Part shown: one piece after another, positions 1 through 12,500 of the stretch
Numbering within the stretch: position 1 is the stretch's first letter
Layout of the letters: every line of letters begins with the position of its first letter
Assembly: GCA_940671915.1 (NCBI GenBank)
Contig: CALNVZ010002974.1
Location: forward strand, 42,493,679 to 42,557,678
DNA: 64,000 bases
Direction of reading: 5' to 3'
Origin: Paracentrotus lividus
Lineage: Eukaryota; Echinodermata; Echinoidea; Camarodonta; Echinidae
The notes under the pieces: model-generated
Databases searched by the model: none
Told to the model about the DNA's origin: nothing
Seen by the model: the letters and a program-made list of their open reading frames with translations, nothing else
Made by a program: the position numbers and the translations under genes

Positions 1-2017
1 TACTACTATTTCCATACCATGACCATTGTTAATCATTGGCAGTGCAGGATCCGAACGCCGGCCCGCTCCTAAAGTCAGACAGCATAAGTGTTGGCCCAAT
101 AAAGGCCTCCCATGACACACATCCTCATCCTCATCCAGAATAGCAGTAGGCACTACCAGCGGCGCCCTACCAAACGATCAGCCACATAACGCATACCTGG
201 CTGCAACTATGACTACAACTCTAAAATATTTACATTTTTATCTAGTACACATAATACCAAAAACATTATAACCCTGCCTGGATTCAGACATGAACATTTA
301 TACACGACATGCTTTATAATCATGATAAATACCCAAAATATTAAAATCCTGCCCGGACCAAACCTTAATTAATTTTTAAACATCCACTAAACATACATGC
401 GGAAATCCCCAAAATTTCATGCATCCCCTACTCCAGTAGACGGCAATCTCCATACCTCGGCCTACTTGTGATAAACATCAACCCTAACCTATATTCAAAT
501 TATCAAACATCCAAAATAAACCCAGTTTTGTCATTTGTAGTAGTTATTTGAAGTTTGGAGAGGTATTTAGTCTTCATTTTGATAATTGGATTGTTGATAT
601 TTGCATTTGGAAAGAATAAGAGGAAAAGTAAATTAGTTTTTGAAACATTAGTAAAAAAGAAATACTACTGATATTAATTTTCTTTTGCGATCTCCAGGTG
701 AAAGACCGCTTTAGTAGGGGAGATTGTAGTGGTACGGTCTATTGACCGTTTTCCCAATTAATTAATTATAATATAAGTCAATTTTAAAGAGGGCGCTAGG
801 CCACTAATTATCAGTGAAAGGTTAGAAGGTTTCATAGGTTTATTTATTTAAGTTCGTTCACATTACATTAAGGGATCTTATTATGTATGCACTGTAATTG
901 TATCGGGTCGGGGGATTGTACTAAGCCATTTGGAGACGATCCCTGCTTGAGCGGTAGTCGGTATTCATAACATTCTTGCAGGTGCTATGTCGGTTAAATG
1001 TATTTCTGTTAACAATAGTTATAGCATCCTGTCCTATTCATAGCTTTTCCGGGTGCAAGGTTTTGGGAAATATTTAATGAGCGTCCCCTGGCATATTTCT
1101 GGTCATGTTAAACACGCCTACTTTTGGAACCTAAAAGCACGTGCTCTATTGTTTATTATGCAATGTACTAGAGAGGCGGAAGGGTGCGTGGTGCTTTCAT
1201 TGGTTAGTTTGTTATACAGGAGGCGGGGCTTGTTGGACTCGATTCAATTAAGCATTACCGAAATTGGTATATAGGCGAAGCTCATGCGTGGCTCGAGAGC
1301 CATTTTATGTTTGAGGTTTCGAGAGCCATTTTGTGTTAGAGCCTTTTTATGTTCGAGCTTACGTTGGCCATGTTGAGTTAACCATTTTCTTTGCGGATCG
1401 AAGCATGGTTTTTCGCGTCTTTATAAGCCCAGCCTCTGAAACTGTTTATATTTAATTAATGCACCTTTACCGCTTTGCTGTCCGTGGACTTCGTCATTTT
1501 ATTTCTTCGTTCTACATTTAATAAATACCAAACCGAACTTTACTTCAATGTGTCAGCCGCCATTTTGTTTCCTGAGTCCTATAAGTTAAACTATTATTTC
1601 GCCACCTACTTGGAGACTAGTCACGGAGAACTTACTCTGAGACGGTCCTCTTACATTATAATCCATATTTAGCTTTACAGACTCGATTTGAGTAATACTG
1701 GTAATTTCACGGCGGTGAAGGAGTGCCTCATCTCACAGTTCCTTCTTAAGCGATCCAGGTCAAGGTGGAGATGGATTATCCAGGTTGTAGCCAGTTTGAG
1801 AATTATATGTAGCGTCCTTCCTGTCGTATTATGATTTGTGCTTTGTAATTCAATTAATGAAAATTGTGCAATTACTAATTGATAAATCATTCAATATAAA
1901 TCATTTCAAACCATTTCCAGTCAGTTCCATATTGCAAGTGCAATTTAATCGACTGCAACATTTATGTAAAGGATAGACTCTATTATTCCAACCATATTTC
2001 TTCCATTTGTTTTGTAG
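1..2017. other. Non-coding stretch with possible LTR-retroelement 3' end
   Basis: No convincing exon is visible before the splice acceptor at 2016-2017. A purine-rich tract (TAGTAGGGGAGA, about 711-722) is followed by TTGTAGTGGTACGG, which looks like a polypurine tract and the start of an LTR. A TATA-like TTTATAAG near 1420 and a GAGGGCGCT stretch near 790 would fit a U3/R region. The short arginine-rich frame near 140-170 would fit a retroelement Pol tail. No second LTR or target duplication was found, so this is a weak call. Two copies of a GAGAGCCATTTT motif lie near 1300-1335. Confidence 0.3.
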
Positions 2018-3354
2018 GTACACAGGAAGTGGTGAGGAGACTGGAATGGCTACCATGGAAGTCAAAATGGTATCTGGTTATATTCCTCATGAACAATCCC
2101 TGACGGAGTTCCAAGATCGTCATGGCAACCGCATAGGTCTCAAGCGCTTTGACAAGTTCAAGGCTGGCCAACCCCTCTCGCTGTACTTTGATAAGGTCTG
2201 TATATATTGATCGAAATGTTTGTATTGCAGTCCACTCCTATTATTGCAAGGTGTTCGGAATCAAGACATGCATTTACATCGTTATACTGAACTTAAACGC
2301 ACTAAGACACAAGTTTGAAATTGTGTTTCATCAAGTTATTAAAGCTACAAAAGACTGGAACATTTTCTTGGGTGCTATACTAATCACATGCTTTTTAATA
2401 TAGGGCAAGAGCTGATCACTAGTAAAGTCATGTGTAACTTACGAATGGCTTGGTGAAACACAGCCAGGGAGAATCATCTTGTTATGATATCTTATATTAA
2501 ATCCATTCTCGTTATACTTGCTGTATTGTTTTTCTAATTAAAAGTATGTGGTCTTTCCTCAAAACACTTATTGCTCTACATTTCAAGAATTCAAACAGAA
2601 TTCCCAGTGAGCTGAAATTAATTAACTCTTAGATTTACTTATATGTCAGTTGACAAAAGTTGAATATAAAATAAAGTTTTTGGTTTTAAATGTTTTTTTT
2701 GTTTTGTAGTTTGACGATGAAAACTGCTGCATTACTCTGAACTTGAAGCAGGAGATCTTTGTGAAGGAGGCTAAAGACGCTGTCATTAAGGTCTATGACT
2801 ATTACAAACCAGGTAAGGTCAAAGTTCAAGAGTACATAGAGCAGTGTTTTTTTTTATAGCTAATGTGCTATACAAATGCCAATTTATATGTATCATTTAT
2901 TAGTATTACATTGTAATCTTGTTATGGCCTCAAGTCGTTTGTAAATATACGAATGACTTTTAGAAAGATTGGAACATTTTCTTGCATGCTACACAAATAA
3001 CATTCTCAATCATTTAGGACAAGAACTGAACACCGGGCGTTGTTGGCGAAACACCCTATTGGGCCATTTAGATTACCTAGTTGTTATTAAAAAAATTCAA
3101 ATCAGGGCTAGTATATAATACAATAAAATTATTCAAGAATGTGATAAGGATGAAAACCCCACTTTCAGTCATAAACTTTTATTTCAGAGCATGTACATGT
3201 ATGTATAATAAAAAATAAAAACTAATCAGCTATGTAGTAATCTTAAATCTTTAAAAAAAAACATTTATTTTATCCTAATCTGCATTTTCTCTTTGTTTTT
3301 CATATAGCTGTGGTTGGTTACAAGAGCTACAATACATGCGAGGCCGACAACTAG
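2018..3354 (+). CDS. Alpha-2-macroglobulin-family protein, C-terminal exons (receptor-binding domain)
   Basis: Three coding exons encode the last 108 residues: 2018-2195 (acceptor TTTTGTAG, donor GTCTGT), 2710-2812 (acceptor TTTTGTAG, donor GTAAGG) and 3308-3354 (acceptor CATATAG, stop TAG at 3352-3354). Phases join cleanly. The first exon reads MATMEVKMVSGYIPHEQSL and the second VKVYDYYKP. These are the beta-strand and terminal signatures of the alpha-2-macroglobulin receptor-binding domain, followed by a late cysteine in YNTCEADN at the C-terminus. Family members are secreted or surface thioester proteins of about 1,400-1,800 residues that trap proteases or tag microbes; the rest of the gene lies upstream of the window. 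The sequence cannot separate A2M from CD109/TEP-type relatives, although the YDYYKP ending favours A2M proper. The exons are intact, with no frameshift. Confidence 0.85.
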
Positions 3355-4295
3355 ATGACAAGACTGCTACTGGGATAAGAAATATGTTCAATCATTTCAC
3401 CAAAACAGTTATTTCCGTACTATGCAATATCAACCAATGTACTATGCATTTTTAAGGAAACTTTTGTACAACAAATTTTATATTATAAATTCAGATTTTA
3501 TACAAATTTGTTCTGGTTTTACAGCTACCAATGTATTACTGTCTTCCTAAATTTAGTTTCAAAATTGAATTTTGATATATGTATTTAGATATTTTTTAGG
3601 ATTTTGTAAATGTTGAATTTATACGTTGACATTCCAGAGGTCTTTCTAAGATCAAATTTGATGTGTGCTAAAAAATACTTATATTATGCAGGGCTTGTTG
3701 AATTGCTGGTACATAAACAAGTCTTTTTTTTTTTATTATTTCAGTAATTGTATGAGTTTAAAGATGAGAGAACTATGATTATCTGGTGCAGATTTTTTAA
3801 AATCAATCTTGCCAATTAGCAATATATTTTAAATCCTAATGCATCAATAGCTTTATTGTGTTGATGTCATGAATGGTGCTACTTATAATGAATTTCACAA
3901 AAGATACATGGTACATGTACATATAGTTTAGAAAAAATGATTACCTTTAGTTTGTAATCAGTATAGATTTCATTGTATTTTTATAAGTAATTAACTTTTT
4001 TACATGCATCATGTTAATACTTCTTAATAATAATGATCTTTGACATTTCTAAGAGAATTTTGTAAGAAATGATAAACAAATGAGAAATACATTTTATGAA
4101 ATGCAAATCATTAAGTTTATTTTATTGATTCTTTCTTGTTTCACACGATATATTAGCAAACATATGCACATTTTATGCACGATTTACAAAATCACAATTC
4201 ATTGAGGAGATCATTTCAATTATAATTATAATGCCCTTGTCAATTTCCCACTCACAAAGTGGAACATGGCACTATAATTAGAAGTCATATCTCCA
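3355..4295 (+). other. 3' UTR and AT-rich intergenic DNA
   Basis: AT-rich sequence after the A2M-family stop codon. It is probably 3' UTR at its start. No polyadenylation site could be fixed and no other gene is seen. Confidence 0.4.
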
Positions 4296-4414
4296 TCAGG
4301 GCCCATATTCATAAAACCTTCCTAAAGCTAGTTGTCAACTAATTACACAGGGAACAGTACACAGTTAATAGGTGATAACTAGGCCTATGAAGGTTTTATG
4401 AATATGGGCCCTGA
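4296..4414. mobile_element. 119-bp MITE with near-perfect terminal inverted repeats
   Basis: The left end reads TCAGGGCCCATATTCATAAA and the right end is its reverse complement, finishing GGGCCCTGA. The terminal inverted repeats are about 27 bp, with a short unrelated centre. There is no coding capacity, so any movement would need a transposase in trans. A TAGGCCTA octamer lies at 4380-4387. Confidence 0.75.
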
Positions 4415-4808
4415 TTGATAAAATATGTATCCACATATAAGAAAAAAAAAAATGAACTAGCTTGTATAATATACAGCTATTTCCACAGTCCTAAAGCTAT
4501 TCGTAAGTTACAAATGACTTTATCAATGACTGGTGATCAGTTCTTAGGTACTAATCATCATATTCTCATTCATTAGATGCAGCATAAGAAGGTATCAACA
4601 GAAAGTCATTCTCAACTTACAAACAGCTTTATGAGACTCCTCCAGTATATAAAAAGAAAGAATTGGCAAAAAAATTAGGAGATGAAATAAATATAAAACA
4701 TACTTAGACTCGGTAAAACAGTCCATTCCCATTACATAGTGCCAAAGACCAACCAAGCCACCTGGCTTAATACTGAGTACAATGGGTCGTATGCATAATA
4801 AATAGTTC

Positions 4809-5036
4809 GGATGGTATCTCACATCGCGGAAACTACTTTGAAACAACTTTGAGATGGATTTTGGAGACGTTTCACGAGTCGCGGAAACTACTTTGAGATG
4901 GTTCTTTGAAACTGCTTTGAGACAGTTTTTGAAATTTGTCGTGGAGACGTCTCCGAGACGTCTCCTAAGTTTCAGAGAGGTCTCTAATACTTTTTATCTG
5001 TCGCGGAGACGTCCCCGCGAAGTGAGATACCACCCT
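4809..5036. mobile_element. MITE rich in GAGACGTCTC palindromes, copy 1
   Basis: A 228-bp element ending in GGATGGTATCTCAC / GTGAGATACCACCC inverted repeats. The interior carries repeated GTCGCGG(A)AAACTACTTTGA segments and several GAGACGTCTC(C) palindromes. Two other copies lie at 27085-27291 and 43523-43782. No protein is encoded; a 113-residue open frame across it is a by-product of the repeats. Confidence 0.75.
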
Positions 5037-5614
5037 AACTGGGATAAGCTTATGTATTCTTTTGCAGCAAAGACACATGTGCAGTTCATTTCAGTAAAAG
5101 GTATTCCAGCTTCAATATTAATAAGGATTATTCTGTTTGTAAGCAAAATCGATATTGCTTGCAAGATAACATATAGGTCCCCAGCTTTAGAATAATACCA
5201 AAAACTGAACTTATCGACCACCTTGAATATTAGTTGTACACAAATGCAAAATGTGGACATATTTTCTTTTGTGATTTTGGTAAGAATGATGAGGATGATA
5301 ATATGATTTTCATTATATTATCAAGTCATCAACACAATAGAATGTAAGTTTTTACATCAAAACTGCAGGACTAAAAACATTTAAGCAATCACTCAAAAGC
5401 TGGATTGTGACATCTTTCAAGTTGAGATATGAGTCAACTTTTTATTGAAAAACCATTTATAGTACTGCGTACACAAAACAAAGAATGAATTACAAAAGGT
5501 ATTTATTATAGTGATATAAATAATTTTCATATTTTTGCTTATTTATATTTTTGGTATGTTGGGAAGGGACATACTATGTCTATTTCTTTTCATTCTCAGC
5601 CTCCTCATTCAAAA

Positions 5615-5648
<34 letters not shown>

Positions 5649-5966
5649 TTGAATTATATGCTGCTTTTCTAAGTCTTGACTTTATAGAGTAATCCATTTT
5701 TCTGAATCAAAAAAGAGGAGTACACTATAAAATCAAGGGGAAAAAATATCATTCCTTGTTTATTACAAAAATTTAATAATAATAATACTTTAATTGTACT
5801 TAAATTGTACCTGTTAAGTTAAAAAGCTGCTCAAATAGCTCTGGATTATTGGCTCTCTACTCTACTCTTGTACAATAAGTATTGTCACCCCTTATATAGC
5901 ATTTACAAAATGCAGTATAAATCACCATATGACTGAATTTTATTGGTATAAACACATTATTTTTAC
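5037..5966. other. Intergenic DNA with poly(A) tract
   Basis: AT-rich sequence with an uninterrupted A run near 5619-5645. No gene or repeat boundary is recognised. Confidence 0.4.
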
Positions 5967-6194
5967 TTATAATATATCAGTTAACATCAATATTATCTGA
6001 AATAGCAATTTAACGGAAATTGTTTTCCCCTGGGGATCAATAATGCTGGACCCACGATCTGGCCAATTTTTCTGAGCTTGACCCAGTAAAGACGGCCTAG
6101 CTGATCGATGCTTATTCTTCAACCCATCTTCCCTGGCATTGCTCCAGCGTTGAACCCATCTTGTTGACCCCCAAAGCGGACTCGCTTTCTCCAT
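5967..6194 (-). pseudogene. Tc1-like transposase helix-turn-helix remnant
   Basis: The minus-strand frame contains WVQRWSNAREDGLKNKHR followed by SARPSLLGQAQKN. This resembles the second helix-turn-helix and linker of Tc1/IS630-type transposases (W-x-x-R-[WY]-x3-G-L-x-[DN]-[KR]-x-R-S-[AG]-R-P). Only this segment, roughly 60 residues, is left; no DDE catalytic part is visible nearby. The identification rests on pattern only. Confidence 0.4.
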
Positions 6195-7170
6195 GTTTGT
6201 TTCCCCTTCTTAAATTCTTGGGTGAAAGTTTAAACCAGCATAGCTCTACTTATACATATCACACAAAGTTCATCTATGCAGCATAAAAAAGGTATAATTT
6301 CAACAGCTAATCTGGCATTTTATTTTGTTTAAAAGTCGAAATTCAATATAAACACGACAGAGGGGGTGACAATACTTACTGCACACGGTATACATAGCAT
6401 TATGAAAATATGACTGCACAATATTGGCCATTAAAAAAAAATCTCCACTAACAAAATATTAATGTTTTTCATCATGATAATGTTCAGGATATACATCGTG
6501 GCAAAAAGTATCTGAAAATTTATGCCATAGAAAACAGATGTTTTATTTGATTATATTGACTTCCAAAACGGAACTTAAGCAACATTGATTTTGAATTATA
6601 GGCCTACTATAGTTTCCTCTGTCAAAACTATTTGCGGTATCCACAATTACCGTTTTATAAATTGGTTTTTCTTTCACTTTCTATTAGTTTGTTCGGAAAA
6701 GCGACAGACATGTCATAATACCGAGGGAAAAAACAACAACTAAAAATGCCATTTCCTATATCCTCCCTGTCAGAATCATTTGCACTGTATTTGCAAAGTA
6801 TGGCGATAGGAACTAGTTATGTATGTATAATTATAGTTGGTTAGGAATCCACACAAAATAAAACAAATATCTCATTCATTTCATATAAAGTTTACAGCTT
6901 ACAAGCATGCTTTATTCATGAACTATTGACTATTTGCTTCAAACCACAGTTGGTTTCCAGGACTTACATTATGTCCTCATGATTATATTGTAAACAATGA
7001 TTTGGCATAATGTATATTCCGTAAATAAAAGAAATTTACCAAAATATTACAGTGTTTCTAATATTGTGAGAGTATTCCAATGTAAAATGTTTCAACCACG
7101 ATATATTAAACTATGATGTTTCAAAACATAAACTCACGAAATATTAACCCAGATTTCATGAACTTCTGTT
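6195..7170. other. Intergenic DNA, nothing recognised
   Basis: AT-rich sequence with one TAGGCCTA octamer at 6599-6606. No coding region, RNA gene or repeat boundary was seen. Confidence 0.4.
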
Positions 7171-7555
7171 TATATACACAACAAAAAAAGTAAGTCCCCC
7201 CTTAATCAAATTGGTATAACTTTTTAACCAAGTGAAATTTTACGAATTTTATTACATGTGCTTGTAGGTAAATTTATCAGCTTCCATTTTAGTGAATATT
7301 ACTGAAATTCGTTAGGTCATGCTTCAATGAGCACAGTCAAAAGGCAAAAATGTCACTTTTCAAAAGTCACAAGGTTAGTTTTATAACTTTAATTCAATAA
7401 TATCGGAACAAATTCAAACTTTTTAACAAAAGATGTGTTCAGAAGGCTTGTTTGTACTTAATTTCTAACACATCAAATGACTTTTGAATTAAATTTCACG
7501 GTTGGATGAGCATGAGGTAAAATTTGCAAAAACTGCATTTTTTACACATTTTTAA
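7171..7555. mobile_element. Left arm of a mariner-like repeat
   Basis: Begins TATACACAACAAAAAAAGTA followed by AGTCCCCCC. This is typical of the TA-flanked ends of mariner/Tc1-type repeats in marine invertebrates. No matching right end was found; the sequence runs directly into the palindrome starting near 7560, suggesting that one element replaced or invaded the other. Confidence 0.35.
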
Positions 7556-8559
7556 AATCGAAATCGAAAACAGTAAAAGTTTTGATGAAGAAATGTTTTT
7601 TTCTCACTTTTTTACGAAATTTTATTTTATTTTTTTCTTCAACAATTTTTAATAAACAGTTGTATAAAACATTGATGTTTGTAACTTTTCTAAAAACTAC
7701 TTACGTGCATGTGAATGATGCTGTAAAAAGAAGGGAGTTATATCTCATTCCGATAAAGAATTATGATGAGCTAAAGTCAGGAACGCAATATAGACAAAAA
7801 TCAACAATTTGCCCCGTATCGAAGAAGAATCCCATACCCGTACGTGTATATCGTATTAGGAAAGGCCGATAACATGCGATAGCTTTTAGCAGACAAAACA
7901 AGTATCGAAAACTTGTACGTAATGTTCCGCATTTTTGGCACTTTTGTTTGCCTACTCACAGCCATCGCATATAATCAGCTTTTCATAATACACGTGCGGG
8001 TATGGTGTTATTCTCAGTCACGGGGCAAATTGTTGAATTTTGTCTATATTGCGTTCCTGACTTTATCTAATCATAATTCTTTATCGGAATAAGATATAAC
8101 TCCCTTCTTTTTACAGCATCATTCACATGCACGTAGGTAGTTTTTAGAAAAGTTACAAATATCAATGTTTTATACAACTATTTATTAAAAATTGTTGAAA
8201 AAAAGAACAAAAAATATTTTCGTAAAAAAGTGAGAAAAAAACATTTCTTCATCAAAACTTTCACTGTTTTCGATTTCAGTCTGATTTCAAAATGACACAA
8301 GCGTTAAGACAATTTAATACTCTTTTTTTTGACATCAGAGTTAGTGTGTTTAGAAAATGAATTCTGCTAATTTTATTCAAAGTATAATTTTTTGTAAAAT
8401 GGCCTCATTTTGGACGCCCCCGGCTGTAGGGACCTTATGCAGCAGAGATGCACTGCCAGACGTTGGGTTTAGTAAATGTGGGATTCCTCCCCATATATTC
8501 CAATACTTTACTACTGGTACCTCGTTCAGCTAACCCAAACCGAGCTGGCTGCCTGACTA
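7556..8559. mobile_element. Palindromic mariner-type fold-back, truncated copy
   Basis: Sequence 7560-7920 is the approximate reverse complement of 7930-8290. Both arms carry the block GTGAATGATGCTGTAAAAAG and a GAACGCAATATAGACAAAAA block. The right flank continues to 8559 and ends CCGAGCTGGCTGCCTGAC followed by TA, the same terminus as the complete copy at 45505-46801. The left terminus (GTCAGGCAGCC) is missing. Open frames inside are by-products of the palindrome. Confidence 0.7.
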
Positions 8560-9565
8560 TAAGGAGCCTACCAGTAATTTCTGATAAGAGATTTGTTGAA
8601 AGAGTCCCATATCCAAAGGGAGTTCGAGACATTTGTTTTCTCCGTCATAGTCCAATTCTAACCGTTTTACTTGTAATGAGATGACTCTTTCTGCGTCTGT
8701 TTAGGAAAATATTCTCATGCATGTCAAATCTTCTAGATCACTCTAATCATGAAATGAATAAATGAGTAGAATAAAAGGGTTTGATGTGTATAGGCCGTAT
8801 TGCTATTGTAGGTACGTGATATCATAAAGCAGATGGGCCACTTTCTTAATTTTGATCCTCCGTTTGATTTTTTAAAGTTTGATTTGATATTTTCTTTTGC
8901 ATTCATCGAGGTACAACATTTTTATTTGATGACAAAGTTAATTTTAGATAAAATAATGAACTTTCTGACAATGAATCATGACCAAAACATTTTTTTAACA
9001 AACAATTATTTTCATAAAATACTAAATGATAAATAATTTTTGTTAAAATATTATAATACGTCGTCAAAACATTGCGAATGATCCGTCGAAGATTAACTAT
9101 TATTACTACCACAATAAGCAATCCTTCGTTGGCCAATTTCTTTACGATTTATTTTTTGTTTACGTGCACATTGATTAGAAAATTTTGTTATACTTAACTC
9201 CATCACATTCTTGCTTCAAAATACCGGCTTTAAAAAAAAATAATAAAGAAAAAAAATAAATAAATAAAATAACAATCCGGTGCTTATCGAGGGGAGGAGG
9301 CTTATTTTGAGAGCCCACAGAATACGAGTGTTTTACCATGAGAAAGGGCGGCAGCCAAAATCGTCGGGGTGGCAAATCTCAACTCTTGGGCTCTCATCAA
9401 GGGGCATATCAATTCTACTCCACGAGAAATGTAAATCTAACGTATGACATTAAATCTTAAAATAAAGACGCGTCCATTATTTGAGGAGGGGAAACGCAAC
9501 ATTACATTCATGAGTTTAGTGGAAATACATCCAGCTGAGCGGCGCAGAAAATTATACGGCTCTAC
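8560..9565. other. Intergenic DNA, nothing recognised
   Basis: AT-rich sequence without a supported gene. Low-complexity AAATAAATAAATAAA occurs near 9250. Confidence 0.4.
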
Positions 9566-9569
9566 ATTA

Positions 9570-12500
9570 ATGTCAACAAAACCCGCGCTATAAGGGGAGA
9601 TCCAAACCTGAAAAAGATGCCTAGTTAACGATTTTGAAGTTGTTTCTGTACAAACTAAGCATACCTTGTTTATTTTAAAGAAAATGTTATAGGGCACAAT
9701 ATTTCAGAGGTGTGCTCTTCAAAATTTGTTGCGATCACCTCTAAATTCAAGGGGGCGTCCAAAATTGTTGCCCTTTAATATGTCAAACAATGTTTTAAAG
9801 ATAACTTTTGATTGATGTATCAAATTACTATAAAATGCGGATCATATTACAGAGGAATAAATTGCCTACAGACTGAAACCTATTTTGATGGCATTCAAAG
9901 AAGTAAAAATGGATAATTAGCCCAAACAAGTTAATTTTTCATATTTTTGTCCAAAAAAATGAATGTAATCTTAATTTATACTTCGCAATTGTCAAAACTG
10001 CTTACAAAAATTAAAATCGTAACTTTTTAGAAAACTTTTGAAATATATGCACTACATCTTGTGAGAACTGCAGCGTTCGTAAATTATTTTTGACAAAAAG
10101 TTATATCATCCTAAAGTCGTGATCTTGATTTCGGCGAAAATGACATTCTGGTCAATATCTATGAAAGCTCCGTACACGTACGTTTATGAGAATAGGTATG
10201 GTGTCTTATATTAACAAACAATCTTTCGGATTAAACCCTAACTCCATTGTATTAAATGGAATAATATATTTAATCAAATGTTAGTCTATATAGAAACATA
10301 CGGATTTTTAGCATCGATTTTAATCCTCCAGGATCAACATAATATTTACATTAAATCGAAGAAAATCCTTTACACTTGATAACGAATTATGAGTCTGCAC
10401 TATCCATATTATTCTCTGAGGCAACTATTTCCTTCATCCTTCATACGGATTGTATTTTTCTTTTTTTAAAACTATGCATTCGAATATTGTATCAATATTT
10501 AGGTAAAATTTGATCTCGGATCCCTAAACCAATGCATCTATTTACTTGTGCAAGGAAGGGAGCTCAAAAAATAAATAGATAAATAAAATTAAATTAAAAC
10601 AAAATAACATAAGAATAACACAAAGTAAATGAGGGAATCTTTAAAAAAAAAGAAAGAAAGAAAAGAATAATCAAAGAATATTGTTTGATTACAAGAATCT
10701 ATTACAATAGGTTCACGCCCGTATTCTGGGGGGAGGGGGGGCACGAGCTCTAGGGGCGGAAAATGACCTTAATGGACGCCAAACCGACCTTGAAGTAAGG
10801 GGCGACAAATTATTAAAAAAAACAACAACAAACAAACAAACAAACAAAAAGATAATGAGAACAATAATCTTAATACCCGATAGACGGGCATAAAACTACC
10901 CCTGTGGCTGATATGCGACCTTAAGAAAGGCAGATGGCCATTTTTTAATTTTAATTTCTATTTATTTATTTATTTATTTATTTTTTTTTGTTGGGGGGGG
11001 GGTGGGCAGGGCCGGTTTGGTCCTTCATTAGTTCATCACGCAGAGTCTAAAGTAGGATACGAGATTAATTCGTTTACTGTGGCTACTCTTAACTAGAGCA
11101 CATAATAAGGTGAGTTTTTGGAGTTCAGTGTTAAATTTGGGTCTGTTGTTGCACACTAGTTCGGAGTGAAACGGCTACAATGATTTTGTTATTATTGTTT
11201 CTGTTGCATTATTTTTAAACAAGTATTTTTTTTATTGCGACACCCCTCCCTACAAAAGATAATCCTTGCCGATGTGACCGACACAAAAATGAGGTGTTAA
11301 CCTGAAAAAAGCTCCCCCGGCCCCTACCCCTTATAGAATCATGGATCTGCCACTAACAATTTCACACTGAGCACGGATATTAAAATACTAGCACGTAATA
11401 ATGCTTATATTAAGAAATACACTTTGAAAAAAAAAAAATCATAAATCTGCCGGAAACTGTATGAAAATGAAGGAAATTGGAAAAAACTAACTAACTAAAT
11501 AGATATATAAATACAAGAGGAAATGCGGAAGCTTTTTTCTATTCTGAATATAAGGCGTTGTAATAAATGTGGCTACAATGATGCAGTGTTTTGTATAGAT
11601 GGGTGGTGGAGGGGGCCAATCTGCTATCGAATTTACTTTGTAGCCTACTATACAGAGAGATATATTTAATTTGATTTAGTATATATTTTGATATGATATT
11701 AAAAATTTTTGAGGTTAAACTTATTCGCTATATACATTGCAGATACAAAAAGTAATGAAATAAATGCAATTTGATAATTCATATGTAATTATGTATATCT
11801 AGCCCTTAAGCAGAAAGAAAAAAGGGTTTCTGCCTGATGCACTTAATCTTGAAAAGGGACACGTCCTCATCAGAGCAAAAATATTGTTTAAGTATTATCA
11901 AAAGTAAATGCTTCTCCTCACCTATATACCCTACATACCCCTGCCTCCTGGAGCACTGGCGTAGAGCGGGACGCTTTTTTTTTTAGTGAGGGGGGGGTGA
12001 TGAAAAGATCATGCCCCTACTGACTAACAAAAAAGAAATTAATCGTGATTAGGACCGGGCCCTGGAGCATCCTATCCCCTTAGTTACAGCTCGTTGTTAC
12101 AGCTCGTCTCTCTGAACATGTACTTGGATCTTTGATTACCCGAAAATGAAATAAGGTTCGTTTGCCCGAACGTTTGATGCATTATTACGAAGGTCCATTC
12201 CTCAAAAAATGAAATCGAATTCGTATGTCCGAAAATGAAATCGGGGTCAGTATTCCGAAGGTTCATTCATCCAAAAATAAAATACGGTTCATTTTCCGAA
12301 GGTGCTTTCGTCCGATGCTGAAATAAGGGTTCATATTTGTCCAAAAATGAAATAGGGATTATAATTTTGTTTTAGACGAATGAACCCTAGTTCCTTTTCA
12401 GACAAATGACTCATATTTTACTTTAGAACGAATGCACCCTATTTCATATTTAGACGAGTGAACCTTCGGACTATTGAACCTTCGAAAAAACGAAACCTAT

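Noticed and set aside
4854-5260. Overlapping 113- and 88-codon frames on opposite strands
   Set aside because: Produced by GAGACGTCTC-rich MITE sequence.
7582-7872. 96-codon open frame
   Set aside because: Lies in one arm of the palindrome at 7556-8559 and is not preserved in the related copy at 45505-46801.
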